Assembly: GCA_963773685.1 (NCBI GenBank)
Contig: CAVZBY010000001.1
Span: 310,001-374,000 of the forward strand
DNA length: 64,000 nt
DNA from: JALHVH01 sp963773685
GTDB taxonomy: Bacteria > Acidobacteriota > Aminicenantia > Aminicenantales > Saccharicenantaceae
Reading direction: 5' to 3'
The position numbers were made by a program, and so were the translations under genes. Position 1 is the first letter of the stretch, and each line of letters begins with the position of its first letter. Below, one piece after another: positions 23,537 to 32,739 of this stretch. Under the pieces are notes generated by a model. It saw only the letters and a program-made list of their open reading frames with translations. It was not told the DNA's origin and did not search any database.

Positions 23537-26304
23537 GGGCCGCTCCTTTTCGTGTCGTTGTGGTGCAGGATCGCGTTGAAGAGCATGTTGAATTCGCCGA
23601 GGTTCTGGAACCGGAAGCAGGGATTCGTGGCGAACATCACGATCCGCCCCTTCCCCGCGGTCGTTTCGATGATCGCGGGCCGGCCCCGCAGGTCGTCCGC
23701 CCCGCGCGCCAGGCCGCTCAGGACGGAATCCTTCCCGCCCCGGTACCGCATCAGCACCTGACGGTCGCGGTCCGCGTCGGTCCCCCGGATCCGCAGGACG
23801 GGCCCTTCGGCGAAGCGCACGGGCACCGTCGTCCGGGCGTACCCGTAGAAGAGGGGATCCGACGGGCGTGTGATCTCCGCTTCGACGAGAGGGCCCGGGG
23901 CATAGAACCCGGACGACGGCCGGCCGGCGTCCACGTTCCGGGCGAGGCCGAACTCGGCGGGGAAAAAGCTCGCCGTCCCGAGCGTGATGAGCACTCCGCC
24001 GGCATCGACGAACCTCTTGAATTCCAGAGCGCCCTCCAGGCCCATGCCGCCCGTGATGTCGTCCGACTCTCCGTACAGGCCCAGGCTCGGGAACCGCTCG
24101 GACTTCTTATAGGCGAGCGGTTTGTCCACCGGGTCGAGGTCGTAGACCAGTCCCTTGGCGTTCCGCTCCTGGCTCGGGATGATGATCACGTCGTACCGGG
24201 CCCGGAGACCCCCGGCCTTCGCCTGCTCCTTGAAGATGAGATCGTAGGCGACTTCGTACGTATCGAAAGCGAAGCGGACCCACCCGACTTCCTTCGTGTT
24301 GCCCCAGATGCTGTAAACCGCGAGACGGGGAAGATCGACTTCGTGCGCCGGGACTCCGGGCGGGCCCGGCAGCGACGCGGCCTCGAGCCCCAGGTCTTCG
24401 ACCGCGGCCTTGACCCGCGACGCAGCCCTGGCGTCGCCTTCGACGTCAACGATGTAGGAGCCGGCCGGGAATTCGGTGCCGCCCGCCGCGAAGGAGCGCT
24501 CGGCGGCCGTCACCTTCAGGCCTTTGAGGCGATAGCGGAGCGTGATCATCCGGGCCGAGCCGAAATGGGCGATCGCGATCGCGCCCCCGCCGGGGCCGGT
24601 GACGCGGCCCTGCGGCCGGAGGCGGTCGACGGGCGTCACGGGCGCGTCCAGGACGGTCCGGTCGGCGGTCTCCCGGACGTCGACATGCGCGGCCAGGCCC
24701 ATCGTCCAGCCGGTGTCGTCGTAGGTGCGCAGGCCGGGGTCGTCCGGGAACTCCTGCTTCCCGAGAAGGATGCGGGCCAGCGGCCCGTACGGCTGGTCGA
24801 GCTTCACCAAATAGGAACCGGCGGCGAATGTGCCATCGGCGAGCTTCACGTCGGACTCGGCCCGCCCCACCTCGATCCCCTGGATCCGCAGGTTGTTGAC
24901 GAGGAAGGCCACCCGGGTCGGATCGCGCTGGCCCGCCGGAACGACGTAGGCGAAGGGCGCCAGGCGCTTTCCCGCCTCGACGGCGTTCCGGCTCTTGCGA
25001 TAGAAATTGTCGAGCACGACCTCGGGGAACGCCGCCGTGAGCTGGAGCGCCGTCAGCGCCGCGGTCTCCATATAGTTGGTGTTGTTGCGCAGGGACCAGA
25101 CCACCTCTTTATAGGCCGGGAGGGGGCGGTACCATTCGCGGGAGGTCCTCGAAGCGCCTCCCCAGCCCTCGACGACCTTCATCTTCATCGTGTTGGCCCC
25201 GAAACTGCTGAACGTTTCGTACATCCGCATCATGCTGTTGTGGTTCGACGCGAGTCGCATCAGGTAGCCCGGGTACCACATGTCGGCGTAGGCGTGGGTC
25301 CAGACGCCGGGCATTCCGTACTTCGTCATCTGGGCCATCTCGAAATTCGCGAACCAGGGCATCTCGCCGTAATGGATGGGATCGAGATGGGGGTCCTGCG
25401 GCGCCTGGCCGCTCATGGTGTAGAGGAAGGCCACGGATTCGTGCAGGTCGTGAACGATGGGGGGATGCCAATCGAGGTACCAGTCGAGGATCAGCCTCGT
25501 GGTCAGCTGGGAAAAATTGATGTCGCGGTTATTGTCGTGACGGACGTACTTCCCCCAGTACGGCGGGTCTCCGTACGACAGGTCCTCGCTCGTCTCGTCG
25601 ATCTTGTAGGCATAATGCCAGTCCACGAAGCGGTCGCGCCCGTCCGGGTCGGCCGCCGGCGTGATGGATACGATGACCTTATCCCGGATCGCCGCGACGA
25701 GCGGCGACTCCTCGACGGCCAGGCGATAGGCCAGCTCCATCAGCATCTCGGAGGGGCCGGGCTCGTTGCAGTGGAGCCCGCCGATGAAGTGGTAAAGCGG
25801 CTTGGCTTTGGCCATGACGTCCCGCGCGTCCGCGTCCGAGATGCCGCGAGGATCGGCGAGCCGGCCCAGATAGCCGCGATAGCGTTCGAGGCCGGCGATG
25901 GACTCTTCCGAGCCGACGAAGACGACGACGCACTCGCGCCCCTCGTCGCTCCGGCCGACGGTCAGGACCTTCACCCGGGGAGAGGCGGCGTCCAGGGCCC
26001 GATAGTACTTGAGAAGATCGGCATAATAGGTCAGCGTCTTCGGCTGGCCGACGTGGTGGCCGAGGACGTCCTTCGGCGAGGGAATGCCCGCCGCCTTGGG
26101 AAGATGGTCGACGAGCGGGCTGAGGAACTCGGGCCGGGTCGTCCACTCGCGGACGAGCTTCGCGAACTCCTCGTCTTGCGGCTGGCCCGTTCCCGCAGCC
26201 TCCTGCGCCGGGCCGGCCATAAGCGGCCCGAAGACAATCAGGACGGCTGCTGCGGCCAGTCCGGCCCGTCCCCAGGACGACCGTTCCTTCTTCCGTGCCG
26301 ACAT
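23533..26304 (-). CDS. Exported M14-family zinc carboxypeptidase (copy 1)
   Basis: A 923-residue protein with signal residues about 12-36. The M14 domain (about 85-380) has zinc ligands H178 and E181 (GGLHCNEPGPSE) and H288 (VHDLHES), with RHDNNRD at 255-261 supplying the substrate-binding Asn-Arg pair. A long C-terminal part (about 400-920) contains beta-rich and flavodoxin- or glutamine-amidotransferase-like segments, shared with the divergently encoded paralog at 28642-31233. The family removes C-terminal residues from peptides. Such large exported members are common in Acidobacteriota and Bacteroidota. It overlaps the TPR gene by 4 bases and follows the class-V aminotransferase gene by 35 bases. 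Confidence 0.88.
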   Translation of the reverse strand: MSARKKERSSWGRAGLAAAAVLIVFGPLMAGPAQEAAGTGQPQDEEFAKLVREWTTRPEFLSPLVDHLPKAAGIPSPKDVLGHHVGQPKTLTYYADLLKYYRALDAASPRVKVLTVGRSDEGRECVVVFVGSEESIAGLERYRGYLGRLADPRGISDADARDVMAKAKPLYHFIGGLHCNEPGPSEMLMELAYRLAVEESPLVAAIRDKVIVSITPAADPDGRDRFVDWHYAYKIDETSEDLSYGDPPYWGKYVRHDNNRDINFSQLTTRLILDWYLDWHPPIVHDLHESVAFLYTMSGQAPQDPHLDPIHYGEMPWFANFEMAQMTKYGMPGVWTHAYADMWYPGYLMRLASNHNSMMRMYETFSSFGANTMKMKVVEGWGGASRTSREWYRPLPAYKEVVWSLRNNTNYMETAALTALQLTAAFPEVVLDNFYRKSRNAVEAGKRLAPFAYVVPAGQRDPTRVAFLVNNLRIQGIEVGRAESDVKLADGTFAAGSYLVKLDQPYGPLARILLGKQEFPDDPGLRTYDDTGWTMGLAAHVDVRETADRTVLDAPVTPVDRLRPQGRVTGPGGGAIAIAHFGSARMITLRYRLKGLKVTAAERSFAAGGTEFPAGSYIVDVEGDARAASRVKAAVEDLGLEAASLPGPPGVPAHEVDLPRLAVYSIWGNTKEVGWVRFAFDTYEVAYDLIFKEQAKAGGLRARYDVIIIPSQERNAKGLVYDLDPVDKPLAYKKSERFPSLGLYGESDDITGGMGLEGALEFKRFVDAGGVLITLGTASFFPAEFGLARNVDAGRPSSGFYAPGPLVEAEITRPSDPLFYGYARTTVPVRFAEGPVLRIRGTDADRDRQVLMRYRGGKDSVLSGLARGADDLRGRPAIIETTAGKGRIVMFATNPCFRFQNLGEFNMLFNAILHHNDTKRSGP

Positions 26305-26339
26305 CGTCTCCCCTCCTCGTCCGCGAGAGGCCCGGGCCC

Positions 26340-27623
26340 TCAGGTCCGGGCCAGCTTGTCGACCAGCTCCAGGGTCTTCGTCACATCCTCCATCCTGTTG
26401 TTGAGGAAGAACGAGACGCGCACGCCCCAGAGCTTTCCCTCCTGGACCCTTCGGGCCAGGATCTTCTCCTTGCGGAGATAGTCGTACACCTCTTCGTAGG
26501 GGTGGTTCTTCATCCGGAAGGTGATGATGCAGGACCGGTAGGCTTCCTCCGCCGGAGAGAGCCTTTCGATGCCCGGGATGTCCTTCAGCCCCTCGTGGAA
26601 ACGCTCGGCCAGGGCCCGGCCGCGGGCCGAGACGCGCTCGGGCCCGATGGCCTGAACGAAATCGCAGGCCGTGCCCAAGGCGTGGAAGAGGGCGTCGTTC
26701 TCGGTCCCGAATTCATACCGTTCGGGGTTGGGCTGGAATTCCATCTCCTGCGTCCAGATGTCGGTCCGCTTGTTGGTCGACATGCCCACGGTCTGGGGCC
26801 TCAGGACCTCGAGCAATCCCTGCCGGATGTAGAGGAAGCCCGTTCGCTTGGGCGCCATGCACCACTTGTGCGTGCTGGCCGTATAGAAATCGACGCCGCA
26901 ATCGACGACGTCGAACGGAACGTTGACCGCGGCCTGGGCGCCGTCGAGGGCGAAGAGGACGCCGCGTTCGCGGGCCAGGGCGGCGATCTCCTTCTCGGGG
27001 AAGCGCTGACCCGTCGTGCAGGTTACGTGGCTGATGAGGATGAGCTTCGTCCGCCCGTTGATGAGCTTGGCGATGCGATCGACGTTCCCCAGGCCTCTCT
27101 CGAGGTCCGGCTCGAAGGTCCGGATGACGATCCCGTCCTTCTGCTTCCGGTTGATCAGGGAGGCGTTGACGGCCACATGCTCGTGGGTCGAGGTGATGAC
27201 CTCGTCACCGGCCTTGAGGGTCAGGCCGTTGACGATGATGCCGAGGCCCTCGGTCGCGCAGCCGACGAACGCCAGGTCCTCCGTACGGCAGGTCTTGCCC
27301 AGGAGATGGGCCAGCTTGGCCTTGGCCTTGTTCCAGTCGGGCCTCTCGTGGTCGACGTTGGGCAGGCGCTCCTCGGCCTGGTTCCATTCGACCAGGCTGT
27401 TGAGGACCGGAAGCGGGCAGGCCCCGAGACCCGCGAAATTCAGGTAGGTCCAGGCGGGGTCGATAATGAACTGTCCCCGGACGGTCTCCCAAAGAGCGTC
27501 CTCGTCGCCGGCTTCCGCGGCGGCGCCGATGGCCTCCATCGGGCCTGCCGCCCGCCCCTTGAAGGGCAGGGCCAGGCTGCCCAGCAACGCTGCGTTCCAG
27601 GCGATAAATTCTTTCCTTTTCAT
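26340..27623 (-). CDS. Exported class-V aminotransferase-fold PLP enzyme
   Basis: A 427-residue protein of the cysteine desulfurase / isopenicillin-N-epimerase fold. The cofactor lysine is in STHKWCMAPKRTG (about K254). ALDGAQAAVNVPFDVVDCGVDF carries the aspartate that contacts the pyridine ring, and THEHVAVNAS lies in the N-terminal half. Residues 1-25 (MKRKEFIAWNAALLGSLALPF, ending near GRAAG) look like an export signal of the Tat style, but with KRK rather than RR. Export would be unusual for a PLP enzyme and should be tested. The start at 27623 follows GGAGGAGTC. It sits between the membrane protein at 27646 and the M14 peptidase, so it may act on amino acids released there. Confidence 0.82.
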   Translation of the reverse strand: MKRKEFIAWNAALLGSLALPFKGRAAGPMEAIGAAAEAGDEDALWETVRGQFIIDPAWTYLNFAGLGACPLPVLNSLVEWNQAEERLPNVDHERPDWNKAKAKLAHLLGKTCRTEDLAFVGCATEGLGIIVNGLTLKAGDEVITSTHEHVAVNASLINRKQKDGIVIRTFEPDLERGLGNVDRIAKLINGRTKLILISHVTCTTGQRFPEKEIAALARERGVLFALDGAQAAVNVPFDVVDCGVDFYTASTHKWCMAPKRTGFLYIRQGLLEVLRPQTVGMSTNKRTDIWTQEMEFQPNPERYEFGTENDALFHALGTACDFVQAIGPERVSARGRALAERFHEGLKDIPGIERLSPAEEAYRSCIITFRMKNHPYEEVYDYLRKEKILARRVQEGKLWGVRVSFFLNNRMEDVTKTLELVDKLART

Positions 27624-27645
27624 GACTCCTCCTTTGAACCGACGA

Positions 27646-28398
27646 TCACTTCGTCCCTTCCGCCGGGATCCTCTGGATGACCTTGCCGTTCTCATCCAGG
27701 AATTGGAGCGAGGGGGTGTCCGTCTTGTCCACGGACAGCAGGATGCGCGGTTTGCTTTTCGAGTCGTGAAGCCTCACCACGGCCTCGTTGTCCCGCCCCC
27801 GTCCAACGAACACCCGGAGGGCGCCGCCGATCCCTCTCTTCATAGCTTCCTCGCGCCACGTCTTCAGGGCGGCGGTCCTCTCGGGCCCGTCGGCCATCAG
27901 CTCGAGGTCGCCGAGCTTCTGGAGGAACTTCGTATCCTCCGGCGTCATCAGCGGGCGCTCCCAGACCATCAGGCCCGAGGTCCGCTCGCCGTTCCTCTGC
28001 GAATAGGTGATCCCGACCGTCTGGTCCGAGTTGAACTGGTCGAACATCAGGCCGCCGTTGGCGGAGATCTGGCCGTCCTTGTCCTGGCCCTGCCAGGTCA
28101 TGCCGCCGCATTCGTCCCCCTTGTCGTTGAAGAAGATCATGCCCGGCCTCTGGCCTTCCCGGGACTTAAAGGTGCGGCCGCCGATGACGACGCCCGGAGA
28201 CCGGTCGAGGTTGGCGATGGCCAGCCTCAGCGTTCCGTCCTTTTCGACGATGTTGATCCGCTCGACGTCGATCTCCTCGAACTTGACCTTCGTCCCCGCT
28301 TTTTGGGCGGCCACAAAGAGCAGGCCCGCGAGCAGGACGGACGAGACGAGGGCGTAGACCTTGAGAAAACGGAATTCCCTTTGCGTTTTGCTGTCCAT
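27646..28398 (-). CDS. Membrane-anchored protein of unknown function (copy 2)
   Basis: A 250-residue paralog of the protein at 21878-22600, with a membrane segment at about residues 13-31 and the FEEIDVERINIVEKDG motif following. The start at 28398 (MDSKTQREFRFLK) is preferred over two upstream in-frame starts. It aligns with the start of the paralog, has AAAGGATC before it, and leaves room for the promoter at 28435-28461. It is the first gene of the operon 28398-21878 and faces the divergent M14/GWxTD genes. The family is not recognised. Confidence 0.75.
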   Translation of the reverse strand: MDSKTQREFRFLKVYALVSSVLLAGLLFVAAQKAGTKVKFEEIDVERINIVEKDGTLRLAIANLDRSPGVVIGGRTFKSREGQRPGMIFFNDKGDECGGMTWQGQDKDGQISANGGLMFDQFNSDQTVGITYSQRNGERTSGLMVWERPLMTPEDTKFLQKLGDLELMADGPERTAALKTWREEAMKRGIGGALRVFVGRGRDNEAVVRLHDSKSKPRILLSVDKTDTPSLQFLDENGKVIQRIPAEGTK

Positions 28399-28423
28399 CA
28401 CCGATCCTTTCATCCGACGCTCC

Positions 28424-28461
28424 AACGGCTATAGCCTATAAGCCATATCGCGTATTGTCAA
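28424..28461 (-). promoter_or_regulatory. Promoter of the 28398-21878 operon with palindromic operator
   Basis: On the minus strand TTGACA (28456-28461) is followed by TATAGG (28435-28440) at 15 bases. The -10 region lies inside GGCTATAGCCTATAAGCC (plus strand, 28427-28444), whose first ten bases form a perfect palindrome. The plus-strand 11-mer AACGGCTATAG (28424-28434) also occurs in the TonB receptor promoter. An AT-rich stretch at 28501-28530 with TATAAA (28515-28520) probably serves the divergent gene at 28642, but I find no convincing -35 box for it. Confidence 0.6.
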
Positions 28462-28641
28462 GCGAATTGTGCCCGGGGGGAGCGCAGGGGCTATTTCCGA
28501 TGTAATGTATTTATTATAAATCATATAAGATGCATCCGGGACGGGCGCGGCGGGCCTCTTTGGCTCGTCCGGAATTCATTGACGCCCCGCCCGGACGATG
28601 CTATGATAAGGCTTCGTCGAGTCTCCCGCAAGGAGTTCCTC

Positions 28642-31233
28642 ATGTCGAACGGTCCTTTCCGAAGGATGATCGGCCTCCTCCTCTTCCTCCCGGTCCTCGC
28701 CGCCGCCCAGACGCCGCCCGAGGCGTTCCTCGGCCACCGGGTCGGCGCCGACAGGAAGCTGGCCGACGCCGGCCAGGTCCTCGAATACTTCCGGCTCCTC
28801 GACCGCGAGTCGCCGGCGCTCGAGCTGGTCACGATCGGGGAATCCGTCGGGAAGAGGCCGCTGGTCATGGCGATCATCTCCTCCGAGAAGAACCTGGCCG
28901 GGATCGGCGCGATCCGGGGGGGCGCGAAAAAGCTGAAAGAAGCGCGGGGGCTTTCCTCCGAAGACGCCCGGGCGATCGCCCGCGACGGCAAGGTCCTCCT
29001 CCTCGTCGCGGGCAGCCTCCACGCCGACGAGATCGCCGCCTCGCAGATGTCCATGGAGCTCGCCTATGACCTGGTCACCGGGCGGACGCCCTGGGACGCC
29101 GGCCGGACGCTCGAGGACGTCGTCGTCCTTCTCGTTCCCATGTCCAATCCCGACGGCGTCCAGATGATCGTCGAGTGGTACCGCAAGTACGTCGGGACGC
29201 CGTATGAAGGGGGCTTCATGCCCTGGCTCACCCACCTTTACGCGGGGCACGACAACAACCGCGACTGGTTCATGCTCAACCTCCCGGAGACGCGCGCCCT
29301 CACCCGGGTCCTCTATCACGATTGGCTTCCCCAGATCATGATCGACGAGCACCAGATGGAGCCGATGGGCGCGCGGCTCTTCGTCCCGCCCTTCATGGAC
29401 CCTCCCCTGCCCAACATCGATCCCCTCGTCTGGAGAAGCGTCGGATTCTTCGGCTCGGCCATGGCCCGCGGCCTGCAGGAAGCGGGGCTCAAAGGGGTCC
29501 TCCAGCAGAAGCGCTTCACGGGCTGGTGGATCGGCGGCTGCCACGATACGGCCTGGCTTCACAACACGATCGGCCTCCTCAGCGAAACGGCGGAGATCCG
29601 GGTCGCCAGCCCCATTGACATCGGGCCGGGCGAGATCGATCCTGCCTACGCCGGAAAGAGTATGGCCCTTCCCGATCCCTGGACGGGCGGAGCTTGGCGT
29701 CTCCGCGATATCGTGGACTATGAGCTGGCCGCGACCTTCAGCCTCATCCGGACGGCCTTTTTGCACCGGGAGGACCTCCTGCTGGATTCCTACCGGATGT
29801 CGAAGGCGAGCGTCGAAACCCGCGCGGAGGGCCAGCCGTTCGCGTTCGTCGTTCCCGCCCGCCAGCCCGACCTTCCGACGGCGCGCCGGATGATCGGCAT
29901 CCTCCTCGACGGCGCGGTCGAGGTCCATCGGGCGGAGGCGGACTTCGCCGCCGGCGGCCGGGCCTACCCCGCCGGGTCCTTCGTCGTCCCCATGGCCCAG
30001 CCCAACAAGGCCTATGCCTGGGCCCTTCTGGAAAGGCAGAAATATCCGGACCTGCGCCAATACCCGGGCGGACCGCCTGTCCCGCCCTACGACAACGCCG
30101 GATGGACCCTTCCCCTCCAGATGGGCGTGGCCTGCGACAGGATCGAGACGCCGTTCGAGGTCCCCCTGCGGAAGATAGATGAGACGCCGGCGCCCGAAAC
30201 GGACGGCTTCCCCGCGGACCGTCCTTATATCGCCCTCGACTCCCGGCCGAACGCGTCCTATGCCGTCGCCTTCGCCCTTCTCGGGGAGGACGCGGAGATC
30301 TGGAGGACCCAAACCGATGCGCCTGTCGACGGCGGGACCCTTCCCGCGGGCAGCTTCCTGGTCAAAATATCCCCGACCGTCCTTGAAGCCCTGCCCGGGC
30401 TTCTGAAAAAGTACGGCCTCTCGGCGACGGGCTTGAACGATATCGGCGGCCTCCCCAAGGCTCCGGTCACCCGCCCCCGGGTCGCCCTGTACCGGTCGTG
30501 GCAGCAGAACAGGGACGAAGGGTGGACCCGCTACGTGCTCGACGACCTCGGCATTCCCTATACGACGCTTCGCAACGACGATCTCCGGGGTACGAAAGCC
30601 CGGAAGGCGGACCTCCGGTCCATCGCCGACGTCATCATCTTCGCCGACGAAGACGCGGACATCATTCGGACCGGAAAGGCCGGCGACGGCGACGGACTGG
30701 CCCATTTCCCGCTGGCCCTTCCTCCGGAATACGAGGGCGGCATCGGGGCCGAAGGAGTGGAGGCCCTGAAGGCGTTCGTCGCGGGGGGAGGACGGCTGGT
30801 GGCCCTCAACCGGGCCTGCCGCCTCGTCCTCGAGGATTTCGGGCCGCCGGCGCGCGACGTCCTCCAAGCGGGCGGGAAAACGGACTTCTTCTGCCCGACA
30901 TCCATCCTTGAGCTCGACGTGGACGGCGCGACGCCCCTCGGCTACGGCTTCGCCGGGAAGGTCCCGGCGGTCTTCGCCAAGGGCTCGGCGTTCGAGACAT
31001 GGGTCCCGCCCGCGGGTTGGGACCGGAAGGTCGTCGCGAGCTTCGCGAAGGAGGATCTCCTTCTCAGCGGATGGATCCGGGGAGAGGACGCCATCGCCGG
31101 CAAGGCCGCCGTCGTCGATTGCCAATGGAAGAAAGGCCGGATCGTTCTCATCGGCATCCGCGCCCAGCACAGGGCCCAATCGCACGGGACCTACAAGTTC
31201 CTGCTCAACGCTCTGCTGTATCCGGAGCTTTGA
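28642..31233 (+). CDS. Exported M14-family zinc carboxypeptidase (copy 2)
   Basis: An 863-residue exported peptidase (signal about residues 7-22, ending VLAAAQ). Zinc ligands are H127 and E130 (GSLHADEIAA) and H237 (MIDEHQME), and AGHDNNRD at 201-208 gives the Asn-Arg pair. The C-terminal half shares segments such as YPAGSFVVPMAQP and PPYDNAGWTLPLQMG with copy 1. The start at 28642 is chosen for AAGGAG at 6 bases and because it gives a clean signal peptide; in-frame starts at 28579 and 28603 do not. It is divergent from the operon that holds copy 1 and is followed after 2 bases by the GWxTD gene. Confidence 0.88.
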   Translation: MSNGPFRRMIGLLLFLPVLAAAQTPPEAFLGHRVGADRKLADAGQVLEYFRLLDRESPALELVTIGESVGKRPLVMAIISSEKNLAGIGAIRGGAKKLKEARGLSSEDARAIARDGKVLLLVAGSLHADEIAASQMSMELAYDLVTGRTPWDAGRTLEDVVVLLVPMSNPDGVQMIVEWYRKYVGTPYEGGFMPWLTHLYAGHDNNRDWFMLNLPETRALTRVLYHDWLPQIMIDEHQMEPMGARLFVPPFMDPPLPNIDPLVWRSVGFFGSAMARGLQEAGLKGVLQQKRFTGWWIGGCHDTAWLHNTIGLLSETAEIRVASPIDIGPGEIDPAYAGKSMALPDPWTGGAWRLRDIVDYELAATFSLIRTAFLHREDLLLDSYRMSKASVETRAEGQPFAFVVPARQPDLPTARRMIGILLDGAVEVHRAEADFAAGGRAYPAGSFVVPMAQPNKAYAWALLERQKYPDLRQYPGGPPVPPYDNAGWTLPLQMGVACDRIETPFEVPLRKIDETPAPETDGFPADRPYIALDSRPNASYAVAFALLGEDAEIWRTQTDAPVDGGTLPAGSFLVKISPTVLEALPGLLKKYGLSATGLNDIGGLPKAPVTRPRVALYRSWQQNRDEGWTRYVLDDLGIPYTTLRNDDLRGTKARKADLRSIADVIIFADEDADIIRTGKAGDGDGLAHFPLALPPEYEGGIGAEGVEALKAFVAGGGRLVALNRACRLVLEDFGPPARDVLQAGGKTDFFCPTSILELDVDGATPLGYGFAGKVPAVFAKGSAFETWVPPAGWDRKVVASFAKEDLLLSGWIRGEDAIAGKAAVVDCQWKKGRIVLIGIRAQHRAQSHGTYKFLLNALLYPEL

Positions 31234-31235
31234 TC

Positions 31236-32732
31236 ATGTTCCGAAACCCGGGAACGCGTCACGTCCGGCTGGCGGGATGGACGGCTTTCCTCCCGGCCCT
31301 CTTTCTTTCGCTGGCCGCTCCCGCCCAGGAGGCCCAGGCGCCCCGGGAGCCTGTGAGCGATGCCTCCAAGCAGTGGCTGGAGGAGGTCGTTCCCTACATC
31401 ATCACCCCGGCCGAACGGGGGGTCTTTCTTGGTCTGCCGAACGAAGCCGAGCGGGGACATTTCATCGAGACCTTCTGGAGAAAGAGGGACCCGGATCCCG
31501 CGACTCCGGTGAACGAGTTCCAGCGCCAATACTACCTGAGGATCGCCCTGGCCAATCAGTTCTTCGGGAATTCGGGCATCGCCGGCTGGCGGACGGACCG
31601 GGGACGGATCTTCATCCTCCTCGGCCCGCCGCACGAGATCCAGAGGGACTTCAACATGGCGGGCGCGACCGGGAACAGCCGTTATGACACGGAGACCTGG
31701 CAGTACTGGGGCCTGCCCAATCCCAAGCTGCCCTACAACGTGGAATTCGTCTTCATCGACAGATACGGGAGCGGCCGTTTCGTCCTCGACACGAACTTCG
31801 AGACCTCGAAAAGGGGGAAATCCGGGGACCTCCGCGACATGACCTTCGTCTTCGATTCCATGGAGATCCTGGCCGAGGCCCAAAGGAATCCCTTCGAGAA
31901 GCTGGACAAGATCAAGACGGTCATCACCACCCAGGTCACATACGACCTCATTCCGTTCGACGTCCGTCTCTATGCCTTCCGGGGGACAGGGACGCGGACG
32001 CATATCCCCCTCGTCATCGAGGTCCCGGCCGCGACACTTCCGGACGGTGCGATCGACGCGAAAGGCGAGGTCTCCCTCGAGATCATCGTCCATGTCAGCG
32101 ATCACCTGGGCCAAGTCGTCGCTCAACGGAGCAAGACCCTGAGGCTCCGTCCCGAGCCCGCCCGGAAGGAGGCGCCGGAGAGCGGAAGGATCCGTTTCCG
32201 GACCTCGGTGGAGCTGGAGCCCGGCTCCTACGGCATCCATGTCGTCGTCTGGGACAACCTCAGCGGGAAAACGGGGACGCGGCATCAGCCGTTCGACGCG
32301 CCCGATCTCGGCACCGGGAAGCTCGGGACCAGCGACATCGTCCTTTCTTCGGGAGCACGGAAGGCCGGGGAGGCCGGCCCCGTCCTCGAGGCGCCCGGGG
32401 GACAAGACGAGCTTCTCTCGCCGGTCGCCCGACGGACGTTCCGAAACGGCGAGGAGATGGAGGTCTCACTCGAGGTTTATGGCCTGACCCTGGACGGGAC
32501 GAGCGGCCGGAATTCCCTCCGGGCGGATTTCGTCTTCCTCCAGGGGCCGAAGGCCCTCCTGAGCCTTCCGGCGTTCGAGCCGGCCCCGGCCGCCGAGACG
32601 GAATGCGCCGTCACGAATTCGCTCCGGCTGAAGAATTTCCGGCCAGGCGAATACATTCTCCGGGTCACGATCACCGACGTTATTGCAGGCCGGTCCGTCG
32701 TCAAAGAAACGACCGTCCGCATAGAGGAATAA
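31236..32732 (+). CDS. GWxTD-domain exported protein
   Basis: A 498-residue protein with signal residues about 8-30. The N-terminal GWxTD domain (about 40-220) includes KQWLEEVVPYIITPAER, FWRKRDPDPATPVNEF and GWRTDRGRIFILLGPP, the family hallmark. The C-terminal half is beta-rich (about 230-498), with a conserved KTVITTQVTYDL stretch. The domain is frequent in Acidobacteriota and Bacteroidota, and its biochemical role is not established. The start, 2 bases after the M14 stop, shows co-expression with that peptidase. It is probably periplasmic. Confidence 0.88.
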   Translation: MFRNPGTRHVRLAGWTAFLPALFLSLAAPAQEAQAPREPVSDASKQWLEEVVPYIITPAERGVFLGLPNEAERGHFIETFWRKRDPDPATPVNEFQRQYYLRIALANQFFGNSGIAGWRTDRGRIFILLGPPHEIQRDFNMAGATGNSRYDTETWQYWGLPNPKLPYNVEFVFIDRYGSGRFVLDTNFETSKRGKSGDLRDMTFVFDSMEILAEAQRNPFEKLDKIKTVITTQVTYDLIPFDVRLYAFRGTGTRTHIPLVIEVPAATLPDGAIDAKGEVSLEIIVHVSDHLGQVVAQRSKTLRLRPEPARKEAPESGRIRFRTSVELEPGSYGIHVVVWDNLSGKTGTRHQPFDAPDLGTGKLGTSDIVLSSGARKAGEAGPVLEAPGGQDELLSPVARRTFRNGEEMEVSLEVYGLTLDGTSGRNSLRADFVFLQGPKALLSLPAFEPAPAAETECAVTNSLRLKNFRPGEYILRVTITDVIAGRSVVKETTVRIEE

Positions 32733-32739
32733 GTTCACC

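Noticed and set aside
23500..26481. 993-codon plus-strand frame opposite the M14 peptidase
   Set aside because: Antisense artefact of GC-rich coding DNA. No motifs, no ribosome site, and the minus-strand gene has complete catalytic motifs.
28576..31185. 869-codon minus-strand frame opposite the second M14 peptidase
   Set aside because: Same artefact; composition is R/G/D/E-rich without any recognisable domain.
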